Of a stretch of DNA of 36,204 nucleotides, positions 16,050 to 25,129 are shown in pieces. Made by a program: the position numbers and the translations under genes. The DNA lies in NCBI GenBank assembly GCA_041576975.1, contig JBFGJY010000025.1, forward strand, positions 1 to 36,204. Direction: 5' to 3'. The DNA comes from JBFGJY01 sp041576975. Lineage in GTDB: Bacteria; Pseudomonadota; Gammaproteobacteria; UBA4575. Below the pieces are notes generated by a model that saw only the letters and a program-made list of their open reading frames with translations, made no database searches and had not been told where the DNA came from. Numbering within the stretch: the stretch's first letter is position 1; each line of letters begins with the position of its first letter.

Positions 16050-17198
16050 ATGAGTATTCGAAAACTCTTGTTATTCATCTTTCAAGCCGTTGCTGTGGGC
16101 GTGTTAGCAGCAGTGTTATTACTTATATTTTTACCCGATAATGTGGTTGATAAACGCCCAGTCGTTGAGTTTTTAGAAGACCGCACGCATCGATCTCCAA
16201 GTTTAGAATCAGGACCCGTTTCTTATGCGCAAGCCGTGCAACGGGCAGCTCCTGCTGTAGTAAATATTTATACGAGCAAGCAGGTTTATTCTAATCGACG
16301 ACCACTATTAGATAGCCCCTTATTGCGACGCTTCTTTGGCGAACTTAATCAACCCCAACAACGTACACAAACAAGCTTAGGCTCGGGTGTAATCATGAGT
16401 TCACAGGGTTATGTCCTTACCAACTATCATGTAATTGAAAACGCAGATGAAATTGAAGTGTTGTTAGCCGATGGCAAAACTGTTGCGGCCAACGTGCTAG
16501 GTGCAGACCCAGAAACAGATTTAGCTGTACTAACAATAGAAATTGAAAACTTACCAAGTGTTGTAATAAGCGATTCTAAAAACTTAAAAGTTGGCGATGT
16601 TGTGTTAGCAATTGGCAATCCTTTTGGATTTGGTCAAACTGTTACACAAGGAATCATTAGCGCTACTGGCAGAGATCGTCTTGGCATCAACACCTTTGAG
16701 AATTTTATTCAAACCGATGCTGCAATTAATCCTGGTAATTCCGGTGGCGCTTTAATAAACGCCTATGGTGAGCTTGTTGGTATCAATACTGCGATCTTTT
16801 CAAAATCGGGTGGCTCACAGGGCATTGGATTTGCCATCCCTATTGGCCTGGCACGTGATGTAATGACGCAAATTATTCTACACGGCAGAGTAATACGCGG
16901 CTGGTTGGGCCTGGAACTACAAAATATATCTCCACAGTTGGCGGAATCATTTGGCCTTGGTAACACATCAGGTGTACTGGTAGCAGGTATTGTACGTCAA
17001 AGTCCCGCCGATAAGGCAGGGATTGTGCCAGGCGATATCATTTTACGCTTTGAGAATCAGGACACTAGTGATGCAAAAATCATTCAAAGTGAAATTGCCA
17101 GCCGTAAACCAGGAGATAAGGTAACTATTACTGGAATACGTAAAGGTAAAAACTTTAAAACTGAAGTCAATATTGCACAGCGCCCTGTCTATCGTTGA
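16050..17198 (+). CDS. degS: DegS/AlgW-type site-1 periplasmic serine protease
   Basis: Inner-membrane-anchored trypsin-like protease that senses misfolded outer-membrane proteins and starts cleavage of the anti-sigma factor for sigma-E. The 382 residues have a single N-terminal membrane anchor (about 5-28), then a protease domain with the triad His127 (TNYHVI), Asp157 (ETDLAVL) and Ser231 (GNSGG). One C-terminal PDZ domain follows (about 285-375). One PDZ plus an uncleaved anchor distinguishes DegS/AlgW from the two-PDZ DegP/Q. Pseudomonas AlgW sits at the same locus next to hisC. It converges on hisC with only 8 bp between stops and no clear terminator. Confidence 0.93.
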   Translation: MSIRKLLLFIFQAVAVGVLAAVLLLIFLPDNVVDKRPVVEFLEDRTHRSPSLESGPVSYAQAVQRAAPAVVNIYTSKQVYSNRRPLLDSPLLRRFFGELNQPQQRTQTSLGSGVIMSSQGYVLTNYHVIENADEIEVLLADGKTVAANVLGADPETDLAVLTIEIENLPSVVISDSKNLKVGDVVLAIGNPFGFGQTVTQGIISATGRDRLGINTFENFIQTDAAINPGNSGGALINAYGELVGINTAIFSKSGGSQGIGFAIPIGLARDVMTQIILHGRVIRGWLGLELQNISPQLAESFGLGNTSGVLVAGIVRQSPADKAGIVPGDIILRFENQDTSDAKIIQSEIASRKPGDKVTITGIRKGKNFKTEVNIAQRPVYR

Positions 17199-17206
17199 AT
17201 ATATTT

Positions 17207-18283
17207 TTACGCCAAAGAACATTTAAGAGCGGCAAGAAAAGCTTTATTTTCTTTTTCAGTGCCTACCGTGACTCGTAAGCAATTTTCAAGCAAATCATTA
17301 TTTGCAACATTCTTGATCATAATTTTGTTTTCAATTAAACGCTTAAATACAAAATCAGCAGTAGTGTTTAATGTTTTAAATAGAATAAAATTCGCTTCAC
17401 TGGGAAATACTTGAATACTATTTATATTCTGCATTGCAGTGATTAGCAGCTCTCGCTGCTCACAAATAAGCTTAGCCTGTTCATTAAAAACAGATATATT
17501 TTTCAGTGCAAACACGCCACTTGCTTGTGTTAAGGCATTAATGTTGTACGGCAAGCGCAGTTTATTGAGCTCATTTAACCATTCTTCAGCACCAGCCAGC
17601 CAGCCAAGACGTAAGCCGGCCAAACCCATCTTCGATAGCGTGCGTAACATTAGCGCATGTGAATATTTTTCGACTAAGGTGCTCATAGAATAAGCAGCAA
17701 ACGGTGCATAGGCTTCATCAATCACCACCAGCCCTGGTGCCTGTTGCACAATTTTCTCAACATCTTCTTGAGGCCAAAGGGTGCCGGTTGGGTTATTTGG
17801 ACAAGCTAAAAATACCAATGCCGGATTAAATTTCTGAATCATTTTGCATACTTGGTCTGGCTGCAACGCAAATGTCTCCGCTACTAGTGGTACCTCGATT
17901 ACACGTACTCCAATAAATTCAGCAATGAGCTTATACATTGAAAAACTAGGTGTTACGGTAAGAATAGCAGCATCAGGTTTTGCTATAGCAAGAATCAATA
18001 ACTGAATTAGCTCATCAGAGCCATTACCAAACAACAGTTCAAGATTAGTAGGAATTGCAAACGTTTTTCGAAAGGCCTGTTTAAGTTGAGTGGCCTGTGG
18101 GTCAGGATACCGATTTAATTCAACTTTCTTTAGAGCATTGAGCCACTGATCCTGCAATGATGCAGGAAATGAATGCGGATTTTCCATTGCATCGAGCTTA
18201 ATCAGTCCTTCTGAATTGGCCACTCGATACGCGCGCATATTCGCCAGCTCCGCACGCAGTAATTGTTGTGGTGTAACGGTCAC
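17207..18283 (-). CDS. hisC: HisC, histidinol-phosphate aminotransferase
   Basis: PLP enzyme that makes L-histidinol phosphate from imidazole acetol phosphate and glutamate. The 358 residues fit class II aminotransferases of this family: NPHSFP near the N-terminus, LNRYPDP (56-62), CPNNPTG (161-167), VVIDEAYAPF (186-195; PLP-contacting Asp189) and LRTLSKMGLAGLRLGW with the Schiff-base Lys218. It is the last gene of the minus-strand run and starts 25 bp after hisD. HisC paralogues also act on aromatic keto acids, but the his neighbours make the histidine role likely. Confidence 0.95.
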   Translation of the reverse strand: MTVTPQQLLRAELANMRAYRVANSEGLIKLDAMENPHSFPASLQDQWLNALKKVELNRYPDPQATQLKQAFRKTFAIPTNLELLFGNGSDELIQLLILAIAKPDAAILTVTPSFSMYKLIAEFIGVRVIEVPLVAETFALQPDQVCKMIQKFNPALVFLACPNNPTGTLWPQEDVEKIVQQAPGLVVIDEAYAPFAAYSMSTLVEKYSHALMLRTLSKMGLAGLRLGWLAGAEEWLNELNKLRLPYNINALTQASGVFALKNISVFNEQAKLICEQRELLITAMQNINSIQVFPSEANFILFKTLNTTADFVFKRLIENKIMIKNVANNDLLENCLRVTVGTEKENKAFLAALKCSLA

Positions 18284-18308
18284 TACAGCGCTTGATTTTT
18301 ACAGTAGG

Positions 18309-19613
18309 TTATTTTTGTTTGCGGCGATATTCCGCTGACTTTGCGTGTGCAGATAAACCTTCACTGTAAGCTAAGGTAGCAGCAACGTCGCTTAACTTAT
18401 TCGCTCCTTCACGTGAGCAATTCACCACACTCGTACGTTTTTGAAAATCATACACGCCTAAAGGAGATGAAAAGCGTGCAGTGCTTGCTGTGGGTAACAC
18501 ATGATTGGGGCCTGCACAATAATCTCCAAATACTTCTGGCGAATAATGTCCTAGAAAGATTGCACCTGCATTACGTATTTTTTTTAATAACTCATCTGGT
18601 GCTGCTACACATAGTTCTAAATGTTCAGGCGCAATTGAATTGGCAAGTTTGGCGGCCTCATCTAAATTATTAACTTGAATAAAAGCGCCATAATTTCTCA
18701 TAGACTGTTTAATCATGTCAGCTCGATTAAGCTTAGTAAGTAATTTTTGCATCTGTGTGGAAACTTGTTCAAAAAATTCACTTTCAGCACATATCAATGT
18801 AGCCCGTGCATGCGCATCATGTTCAGCTTGTGAGAACAAATCCATTGCTACCCATTCGGGATTCGCACTGTTATCACAAATTACTAACACCTCGGAAGGA
18901 CCCGCAATCATATCAATGCCTACTTGTCCAAATACCAGGCGTTTTGCACAGGCCACATAAGCATTGCCGGGACCTACGATTTTGTCGACTTTGGGAATGG
19001 TTTGTGTACCAAAGGCAAGTGCAGCAATGGCTTGTGCGCCACCTATGGTAAAAGCTTGATCCACTCCTGCGGTTGCTGCTGCCGCTAACACCATGGTACT
19101 CATTTCACCTTTAGGTGTAGGCACGACCATATAAATTTCTTCAACACCAGCCACTTTAGCCGGAATTACATTCATCAAGACTGAAGATGGATAGGCTGCA
19201 GTTCCGCCAGGTACGTATACACCCACTTTTTCTAACGCGGTAACAACTTGACCTAACTCATTTGCATCTTCATCTATAAATGACCAAGACTTCATGCTTT
19301 GGTGTTCAGCGTAATTGCGAATACGTGACGCTGCAGTATTTAGCGCATTGCGCTGTTCGGCATCAATACTTTTCAAAGCATTCTGCATTTGTGATTTTGA
19401 TATTTCTAAATCACTAACCTGCTTAGCGGTAACTAAATCATAACGCTGAGTAAATTCCAAAAGTGCCTCGTCGCCGCGCTTATAAACGGCATTTAATATT
19501 TCTTCCACAGTTTCACGCACATCCAGCTCGGATAGCTGATTTTTCGATAGCCAAGTTTCAAATTGCGCAGAGAAATCTGCGTCTTGTGTATTAAGACGTG
19601 TAATGCCCAACAT
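18309..19613 (-). CDS. hisD: HisD, histidinol dehydrogenase
   Basis: Zinc enzyme that carries out two NAD-dependent oxidations turning histidinol into histidine. The 434 residues include GVYVPGGTAAYPSSVLMN, the VGPGNAYV segment, AGPSEVLV, the zinc-site SQAEHD (Gln262, His265), APEHLEL with the catalytic Glu330-His331 pair, and GPNHVLPT at 368-375. Length is standard. It is placed between the DAHP synthase (28 bp upstream) and hisC. Confidence 0.97.
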   Translation of the reverse strand: MLGITRLNTQDADFSAQFETWLSKNQLSELDVRETVEEILNAVYKRGDEALLEFTQRYDLVTAKQVSDLEISKSQMQNALKSIDAEQRNALNTAASRIRNYAEHQSMKSWSFIDEDANELGQVVTALEKVGVYVPGGTAAYPSSVLMNVIPAKVAGVEEIYMVVPTPKGEMSTMVLAAAATAGVDQAFTIGGAQAIAALAFGTQTIPKVDKIVGPGNAYVACAKRLVFGQVGIDMIAGPSEVLVICDNSANPEWVAMDLFSQAEHDAHARATLICAESEFFEQVSTQMQKLLTKLNRADMIKQSMRNYGAFIQVNNLDEAAKLANSIAPEHLELCVAAPDELLKKIRNAGAIFLGHYSPEVFGDYCAGPNHVLPTASTARFSSPLGVYDFQKRTSVVNCSREGANKLSDVAATLAYSEGLSAHAKSAEYRRKQK

Positions 19614-19641
19614 TGAATTTAAAATGTTTACTGGTTAAACA

Positions 19642-20718
19642 TTACGCCGCGCTTGCTGCGGACTTGTAATGACGTCGCTCGCGCGCAGCTTGAGCCAACA
19701 AATGTAAGAGCTCTTCGGTCTCTTGCCATCCTATACACGCATCTGTAATACTTTGACCATAGGTCAACTCAGCTCCAGGTATTGCATCTTGCCGACCTGC
19801 AACTAGATGACTTTCGATCATCACGCCAAAGATGCGCATATCCCCTGCACTAACTTGATTGGCAATGGATTGACCGACATCCATTTGCTTTTCATATTGC
19901 TTGAAACTATTTGCATGACTGCAATCGACCATTACACGAGGTGCCAAACCCGACTTTTCTAGTAAATTTGTCGCTTCATCAATACTTTCATGACTGTAAT
20001 TTGGCTCCTTACCACCGCGTAAAATTATGTGGCAATCTTTATTTCCAGTGGTAGAAAAGATCGCAGACTTGCCCGCCTTTGTTACCGATAAAAAGTGATG
20101 TGGATTCATTGCGGAGCCAATCGCATCAACCGCTACTTGTAAACCACCGTCAGTTGCATTTTTAAACCCTACAGGACAAGACAAGCCAGAGGATAATTCA
20201 CGATGCACTTGGCTTTCAGTCGTGCGTGCCCCTATGGCACCCCAGCTGACCAAATCTGCAATATATTGAGGACTAATTAAGTCTAAATATTCGGTGCCGG
20301 CGGGCATTCCCATTTCGTTTAAATCCAGCAACAACCTACGCGCAATATGCAAGCCTTTATTGATTTCGAAACTGTTATCAATATCTGGATCATTAATTAA
20401 GCCTTTCCACCCTACTGTTGTGCGAGGTTTTTCAAAATAGACACGCATTATTATCATTAAGTCCTTGGCGAACTCATCACGTAGCGTCTCTAAACGTTTT
20501 GCGTATTCTCGCGCAGCAGCCGGATCATGAATTGAACATGGACCGACAATGGCAAGTAATCGATCATCTTCACCATGTAAAATCTTTTGTACCGCAACAC
20601 GTGCTGAATATACACACTGAGCTGACTTTTCTGTAATGGGAAGTTCGCGATGCAGCGTAGAGGGCGCAATCAATTCCTTGATCTCTACAATTCTAAGATC
20701 GTCCGTTGGGTATCTCAT
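19642..20718 (-). CDS. DAHP synthase, class I (AroF/G/H type)
   Basis: First enzyme of the shikimate pathway: condenses PEP with erythrose-4-phosphate to 3-deoxy-D-arabino-heptulosonate-7-phosphate, using a divalent metal. The 358 residues match the AroFGH class throughout: LLAIVGPCSIHDP (metal Cys61), YFEKPRTTVGWKGL, a long GTEYLDLISPQY segment, GARTTESQVHRELSSGL, GFKNATDGG, HIILRGGK and VDCSHANS. Which aromatic amino acid inhibits it cannot be told from the sequence by eye. It lies between hisG and hisD with gaps of 23 and 28 bp on the same strand, an unusual insertion into the conserved hisG-hisD pair. Confidence 0.95.
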   Translation of the reverse strand: MRYPTDDLRIVEIKELIAPSTLHRELPITEKSAQCVYSARVAVQKILHGEDDRLLAIVGPCSIHDPAAAREYAKRLETLRDEFAKDLMIIMRVYFEKPRTTVGWKGLINDPDIDNSFEINKGLHIARRLLLDLNEMGMPAGTEYLDLISPQYIADLVSWGAIGARTTESQVHRELSSGLSCPVGFKNATDGGLQVAVDAIGSAMNPHHFLSVTKAGKSAIFSTTGNKDCHIILRGGKEPNYSHESIDEATNLLEKSGLAPRVMVDCSHANSFKQYEKQMDVGQSIANQVSAGDMRIFGVMIESHLVAGRQDAIPGAELTYGQSITDACIGWQETEELLHLLAQAARERRHYKSAASAA

Positions 20719-20741
20719 GATCGTCTCTGTCCTTGAAAAAT

Positions 20742-21392
20742 CTATGGTTTCTCTACTGCTAGCCTAAATTGTTCAATAAGGGGTTTAAGTGTAGCAGATT
20801 TTATCTTCATTGCTGCTTTGTTGACGATTAAACGAGAGCTAATATCCGTGATGTGTTCGATGGGGGCCAAACCATTTGCCTTAAGCGTGTTACCTGTAGC
20901 TACCAAATCCACAATACAGTCAGCAAGGCCCAACATCGGAGCCAATTCCATTGAACCATATAATTTTATCAATTCAACTTGCTGACCCTTTGATGCAAAA
21001 TATCTACGCGTACTTTGTAAATATTTTGTTGCCACACGCATGCGGCGATTTTCAGCAACCTTGCCCTCTACACCAGCCACCATAAGACGGCACTTAGCTA
21101 TACCAAGATCTACGGGTTCATAAATTCCATCGCCGCTAAATTCCATCAGAATATCTTTTCCGGCAATGCCCAATTCCGCGGCACCATATTGCACATAAGT
21201 AGGAACATCGGCTGCGCGTATGATTAATAATCGAATGTCAGGTCTATTTGTTGGCAATACAAGCTTACGCCCATCCATATCTTCATTTGCAACAGTAATA
21301 CCCATTCTCGAAAGCAGGCACAAGCTCTCTTCGAGAATGCGACCCTTAGATACTGCAATCGTAGTTATATCTGTGCTGGTGTTATTTTTCAT
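20742..21392 (-). CDS. hisG: HisG, ATP phosphoribosyltransferase, short form
   Basis: Catalyses the first committed step of histidine synthesis, joining ATP to PRPP. At 216 residues this is the short form (the long E. coli type is about 299), lacking the C-terminal regulatory ACT-like domain. Short HisG works in a complex with the regulatory subunit HisZ. Visible features are AVSKGRILEESL, LVLPTNRPDIR, VQYGAAELGIAGKD, the PRPP loop CIVDLVATGNTLKANGL, and SSRLIVNKAA. No hisZ is in this window; it should be elsewhere in the genome. The gene follows murA by 45 bp. Confidence 0.96.
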   Translation of the reverse strand: MKNNTSTDITTIAVSKGRILEESLCLLSRMGITVANEDMDGRKLVLPTNRPDIRLLIIRAADVPTYVQYGAAELGIAGKDILMEFSGDGIYEPVDLGIAKCRLMVAGVEGKVAENRRMRVATKYLQSTRRYFASKGQQVELIKLYGSMELAPMLGLADCIVDLVATGNTLKANGLAPIEHITDISSRLIVNKAAMKIKSATLKPLIEQFRLAVEKP

Positions 21393-21437
21393 ACCCAGGA
21401 TAGAGTAAGAGAGAAATTGATGCCCTATAAAATTCTA

Positions 21438-22697
21438 TTAGTGAGGGACACGACGAATATTGGCACCAAGTTGTGCCAATTTTTCTTCAATACACTCATA
21501 ACCCCGATCGATGTGATAAATACGATCGACAACCGTTTGACCTTCCGCAATCAATCCTGCCAATATCAAGCTGGCAGATGCACGTAAATCAGTCGCCATC
21601 ACTGGTGCTGCAACGAGTTTATCTACACCAGTAACAATTGCAGTATTGCCTTCAACTTTTATTTTCGCACCCATACGCTGCATCTCCTGCACATGCATAA
21701 AACGGTTTTCAAAAACAGATTCTGTAATTGTACCTGAACCTTCAGCAATACAATTCAGGGCAGTAAACTGTGCTTGCATATCGGTTGGAAATGCTGGATA
21801 GGGCGCAGTTCGAATATTGATACTTTTTGGACGACGATCACGCATATCAATTTCAATCCAATCGTCACCACAATTTATTGTAGCACCCGCTTTTTCTAAT
21901 TTTTGCAATACTGACTCTAAAAGTTGAGGTTGAGTATTTTTTAGTTTCACATGCCCACCCGTTATAGCAGCAGCAACTAAAAATGTACCTGTCTCGATGC
22001 GATCTGCCAGCACGTTGTACTTACAACCATTTAAATTTTTGACACCGTGAATAGTGATTGTGTCGGTACCTGCACCTTCTATATTGGCGCCCATTGCGGA
22101 TAAACAATTTGCCAAATCTGTCACTTCAGGTTCACGTGCTGCATTTTCTATAATGGTAGTACCTTGGGCGAGTGTTGCAGCCATCATCAAATTTTCTGTA
22201 CCGGTAACCGTTACGTTATCCATGACTAAATGGGCACCATTTAAACGCTTCGATTTGGCATGGATATAACCACCCTTGACCTCTATGGTCGCGCCCATAG
22301 CTTCTAGCCCGCGCAAATGCAAATTCACCGGCCGAGAACCAATCGCACAGCCTCCAGGTAACGATACCTCCGCTTGCCCAAAGCGTGCTAGCAAAGGTCC
22401 TAAAACCAAAATTGATGCGCGCATGGTTTTGACTACTTCATAAGGTGCAAATAATTCGTCGATCGTGCCGCTATCAACTTCAATATTCATGCGTTCATCC
22501 AGGGTCAAAGAAACCCCCATACGCCCTAATAATTCCATCGTAGTAGTCACATCTTGCAGATGTGGCACATTGGCGATATACATCGGGCTATCTGCGAGTA
22601 AGGTGGCAGCTAAAATGGGCAATACGGCATTTTTAGCGCCAGAGATACGTACCTCTCCTTGTAGCGCATGCCCGCCATCGATTAATAATTTTTCCAT
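21438..22697 (-). CDS. murA: MurA, UDP-GlcNAc 1-carboxyvinyltransferase
   Basis: Transfers enolpyruvate from PEP to UDP-GlcNAc, the first committed step of peptidoglycan synthesis. The 419 residues show GAKNAVLPILAATLL (Lys22-Asn23), TMRASILVLGPLLARFG, and PGGCAIGSRPVNLHL with Cys117, the residue alkylated by fosfomycin, so the enzyme should be of the sensitive Cys type. The C-terminal RASASLILAGLIAEG and HIDRGYE motifs are present. It follows mlaB by 101 bp; ibaG, which normally lies between them in E. coli and Pseudomonas, is absent. Confidence 0.98.
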   Translation of the reverse strand: MEKLLIDGGHALQGEVRISGAKNAVLPILAATLLADSPMYIANVPHLQDVTTTMELLGRMGVSLTLDERMNIEVDSGTIDELFAPYEVVKTMRASILVLGPLLARFGQAEVSLPGGCAIGSRPVNLHLRGLEAMGATIEVKGGYIHAKSKRLNGAHLVMDNVTVTGTENLMMAATLAQGTTIIENAAREPEVTDLANCLSAMGANIEGAGTDTITIHGVKNLNGCKYNVLADRIETGTFLVAAAITGGHVKLKNTQPQLLESVLQKLEKAGATINCGDDWIEIDMRDRRPKSINIRTAPYPAFPTDMQAQFTALNCIAEGSGTITESVFENRFMHVQEMQRMGAKIKVEGNTAIVTGVDKLVAAPVMATDLRASASLILAGLIAEGQTVVDRIYHIDRGYECIEEKLAQLGANIRRVPH

Positions 22698-22798
22698 GTT
22701 GGGAAAGTGTTATGAATTACGGCTAAATGAAATCAACTGAAAATAAATGAATCTTAGCGAACCAACTGCCTACTTACTAGCGAATAAAAACTTGCTTA

Positions 22799-23110
22799 TT
22801 AGCTAAGCTTAAGCAAGTCCTGAAGTTTATTTGTCTCGATTAATATTCGTGCCTTATCCGAGGCATTACTAAATAAGAGTTGTTTTTTATTACAATGCGC
22901 CCAACGTGACCATGCAACCAACAATGCGAGTCCGCCACTATCTAACTTCTGTGCAGAACCAATATCAATATCAAAACTATCTTCCTCAAGATCAGGTAAT
23001 AATTTTGTCGCTTGATTCCAGATAGCAGTAACACTGGAAAATGTAAGATCGCCAGTGACTTTAAATTTACTACGATCTAGGCGTTGAAATTCACTCTGCT
23101 GGGAGTTCAT
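22799..23110 (-). CDS. mlaB: MlaB, STAS-domain subunit of the Mla ABC transporter
   Basis: Cytoplasmic STAS protein that binds MlaF and stabilises the MlaFEDB complex. I chose the ATG at 23110 (MNSQQSEFQRLD), giving 103 residues, close to E. coli MlaB (97). The frame stays open further upstream to 23158, but that would overlap mlaC by 68 bp. The STAS core is seen as VTGDLTFSSVTAIW and the conserved KLDSGGLALLVAW; the position equivalent to E. coli Thr52 is Ser here. With the chosen start it overlaps mlaC by 20 bp. Confidence 0.9.
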   Translation of the reverse strand: MNSQQSEFQRLDRSKFKVTGDLTFSSVTAIWNQATKLLPDLEEDSFDIDIGSAQKLDSGGLALLVAWSRWAHCNKKQLLFSNASDKARILIETNKLQDLLKLS

Positions 23111-23759
23111 CGGTTGCGCCAGATTTATTTGTACTCGCAAGACGTTCGATAAGCGCATCTAATGAAGTTTCTTTAATCTCTTGGCTAAAGCTAGTGCGGA
23201 AATTTTTTACTAAGCTCAACCCATCTACCGCCAAATCAAACACCTTCCACTCGTTTTGTTTATTATTGCGGAAAATATACGCGACTTGTAATGGCGCTTT
23301 ACCCGAACCTATATCAAGCTCTGTTTGTACCGTGTGATATTTTCCTTCCTGTTTACCACGATCTGGCAACACTGTAACTTTAGCGTCCCCATAATCCACT
23401 AATGATTTTGCATAGGTGCGTATTAACATATCTTTAAATTCAAAAATAAATTTTGAGCGCTGCTCTTCACTAGCCTGCTTCCAATTTTTGCCTAATATTA
23501 ATTTACCCATAGAATTTAAATCAACAATAGGAATCACTGTGTCATTAATTAGAGCATTGATTAATTTAGGATCTTCTTCTAAGCGATCTTTGTCATCATT
23601 GAGTACTTTAAGTATATATGTAGAAGTCTCTTCAACAATTTGTTCTGGTGCACGCTGATCAATGGCAGATATTGAATTGGTCATGAAGACCACCACCATT
23701 AAAGCCATGTATGCTCCATATCTAAATGCGACATGAGATAGGTGCTTAAGATTAATCAA
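23091..23759 (-). CDS. mlaC: MlaC, periplasmic phospholipid-binding shuttle
   Basis: Soluble periplasmic carrier that moves phospholipids between the outer-membrane MlaA complex and inner-membrane MlaFEDB. The 222-residue precursor has a long positively charged N-terminus (RYGAYMALMVVVFMTN) acting as the signal peptide, probably cleaved near SISA. The mature part begins with the family pattern PEQIVEETSTYIL and includes LILGKNWKQASEEQRSKFIFEFKDML (residues given by its key W-x-x-A-x-x-x-Q pattern) and LVDYGDAKV. Length is normal (about 210-220). It is 76 bp after mlaD and overlaps mlaB. Confidence 0.94.
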   Translation of the reverse strand: MINLKHLSHVAFRYGAYMALMVVVFMTNSISAIDQRAPEQIVEETSTYILKVLNDDKDRLEEDPKLINALINDTVIPIVDLNSMGKLILGKNWKQASEEQRSKFIFEFKDMLIRTYAKSLVDYGDAKVTVLPDRGKQEGKYHTVQTELDIGSGKAPLQVAYIFRNNKQNEWKVFDLAVDGLSLVKNFRTSFSQEIKETSLDALIERLASTNKSGATDELPAE

Positions 23760-23835
23760 AATAAATCTCCCCCAATATTGAATATCAATAGTTAAGTGAT
23801 ATAACGGATATGCTAATTACCATAAAACCCAATTA

Positions 23836-24294
23836 TCACTCTGATGTAAGTTTGACCACGATTTTTCCAATGATTTCCTCTAAAACCAGCGCAGATTGGG
23901 TAAATTCTATCCTATCCCCAGACTTTAAGACATCATCCTCGGCGCCTGGTTCTAGAGCAATATACTGCTCTCCCAATAATCCAGCCGTATAGATGCTTGC
24001 GGTAGTATCAATTGGAAAGTAATCATGTTTTGCCTCAATCCGCATTACAACTTGGGCCTCGTAACGATCGGCATCATATACGATGCCTGTGACTTGCCCA
24101 ACACGAACTCCAGATACGGTAACCGGTGCCCGAACTTTTAAACCACCCACATTTTCGAAATAGGCCGAAACCTCATAACCCTCTTTATTAGTCAGCCGAC
24201 TTAAATCACTGACTTTCATCGCTAACATGAACAGCGCTATAAACCCGAGCACTACAAACAGTCCTACCATGGTTTCTATAAAACGTGTCGTCAT
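23836..24294 (-). CDS. mlaD: MlaD, MCE-domain subunit of the Mla transporter
   Basis: Inner-membrane-anchored periplasmic MCE protein; six copies form a ring that channels phospholipids. The 152 residues have one N-terminal membrane helix (about 7-26, MVGLFVVLGFIALFMLAMKV), then an MCE domain with VSAYFENVGGLKVRAPVTVSG (key FxNVGGLKxxAPVxxxG) and VGQVTGI. GLLGEQYIALEPG completes the pore-loop region. Slightly shorter than E. coli MlaD (183) at the C-terminus. It follows mlaE by 46 bp. Confidence 0.95.
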   Translation of the reverse strand: MTTRFIETMVGLFVVLGFIALFMLAMKVSDLSRLTNKEGYEVSAYFENVGGLKVRAPVTVSGVRVGQVTGIVYDADRYEAQVVMRIEAKHDYFPIDTTASIYTAGLLGEQYIALEPGAEDDVLKSGDRIEFTQSALVLEEIIGKIVVKLTSE

Positions 24295-24340
24295 AGTTTT
24301 ATTGTTCCTGTATTTATATAGTCACTGGAGTAAAGTTTAT

Positions 24341-25129
24341 TTATACATCACCAAACATTAATGCAGTTAAAATAAAATCTAAACCCAGCACTGCCAATGA
24401 CGAATAAACTACGGTGTTGGTCGTCGCTAAACTGATCCCTTCCGCTGTAGGTCTAGCATCGTAACCTTTGTATAAGGCAATCCATACACAGGCAATTGCA
24501 AACACCACACCTTTAATCATGCCATTCGCAACATCATCGATTAGGTCTACATTTGCCTGCATTTGTGACCAGAATGAACCTTCATCTACACCTAACAGAC
24601 CAACACCTACAAATCTTCCACCAAGAATACCCACTGCGGTAAATATAGCGGTCAGCAAAGGTACTGAAATAAAGCCGCCTATAAAACGTGGTGAGACTAT
24701 GCGTCGTATCGGATCAACAGCCATCATCTCCATAGCGGAAAGTTGCTCGGTAGCCTTCATCAATCCTATTTCCGCGGCTAATGCTGAACCGGCACGACCT
24801 GCAAATAGTAATGCAGTTACCACGGGCCCAAGTTCACGTACCAAGGTCATAGCTACCACCACGCCAAGGGATTCTTCAGCACCAAAATCAACCAATGTTA
24901 CGTAACCCTGCAGGCCTAACACCATGCCCACAAACAATCCGGATACAACTATGATCGTTAGAGACAACACGCCAATTGAGTAAATTTCTTTTATGATTAA
25001 ACGCGGTCGAGTAAATGTGCGTGGTATGGTCAAAAGAACTCTTACAAAGAAGATGGAAGAACGACCCATCTTTTCGAATAAGCCTAATGTCCAATGACCA
25101 AGATTTTGCAATGCCGTTACGACCATCAT
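24341..25129 (-). CDS. mlaE: MlaE, permease subunit of the Mla transporter
   Basis: Inner-membrane permease of the phospholipid ABC system that maintains outer-membrane asymmetry. The 262 residues contain about five or six membrane helices and the MlaE signatures GLQGYVTLVDFGAEESLG, LVRELGPVVTALLFAGRAGS and IGLMKATEQLSAMEMM, which includes the coupling helix. The C-terminal KGYDARPTAEGISLATT motif is also intact. Length is standard (about 260). It overlaps mlaF by 4 bp, so the two are translationally coupled. Confidence 0.96.
   Translation of the reverse strand: MMVVTALQNLGHWTLGLFEKMGRSSIFFVRVLLTIPRTFTRPRLIIKEIYSIGVLSLTIIVVSGLFVGMVLGLQGYVTLVDFGAEESLGVVVAMTLVRELGPVVTALLFAGRAGSALAAEIGLMKATEQLSAMEMMAVDPIRRIVSPRFIGGFISVPLLTAIFTAVGILGGRFVGVGLLGVDEGSFWSQMQANVDLIDDVANGMIKGVVFAIACVWIALYKGYDARPTAEGISLATTNTVVYSSLAVLGLDFILTALMFGDV

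Noticed and set aside
20742..21392. Truncated hisG
   Set aside because: The 216-residue length is the recognised short HisG form with all catalytic motifs, not a broken long form.
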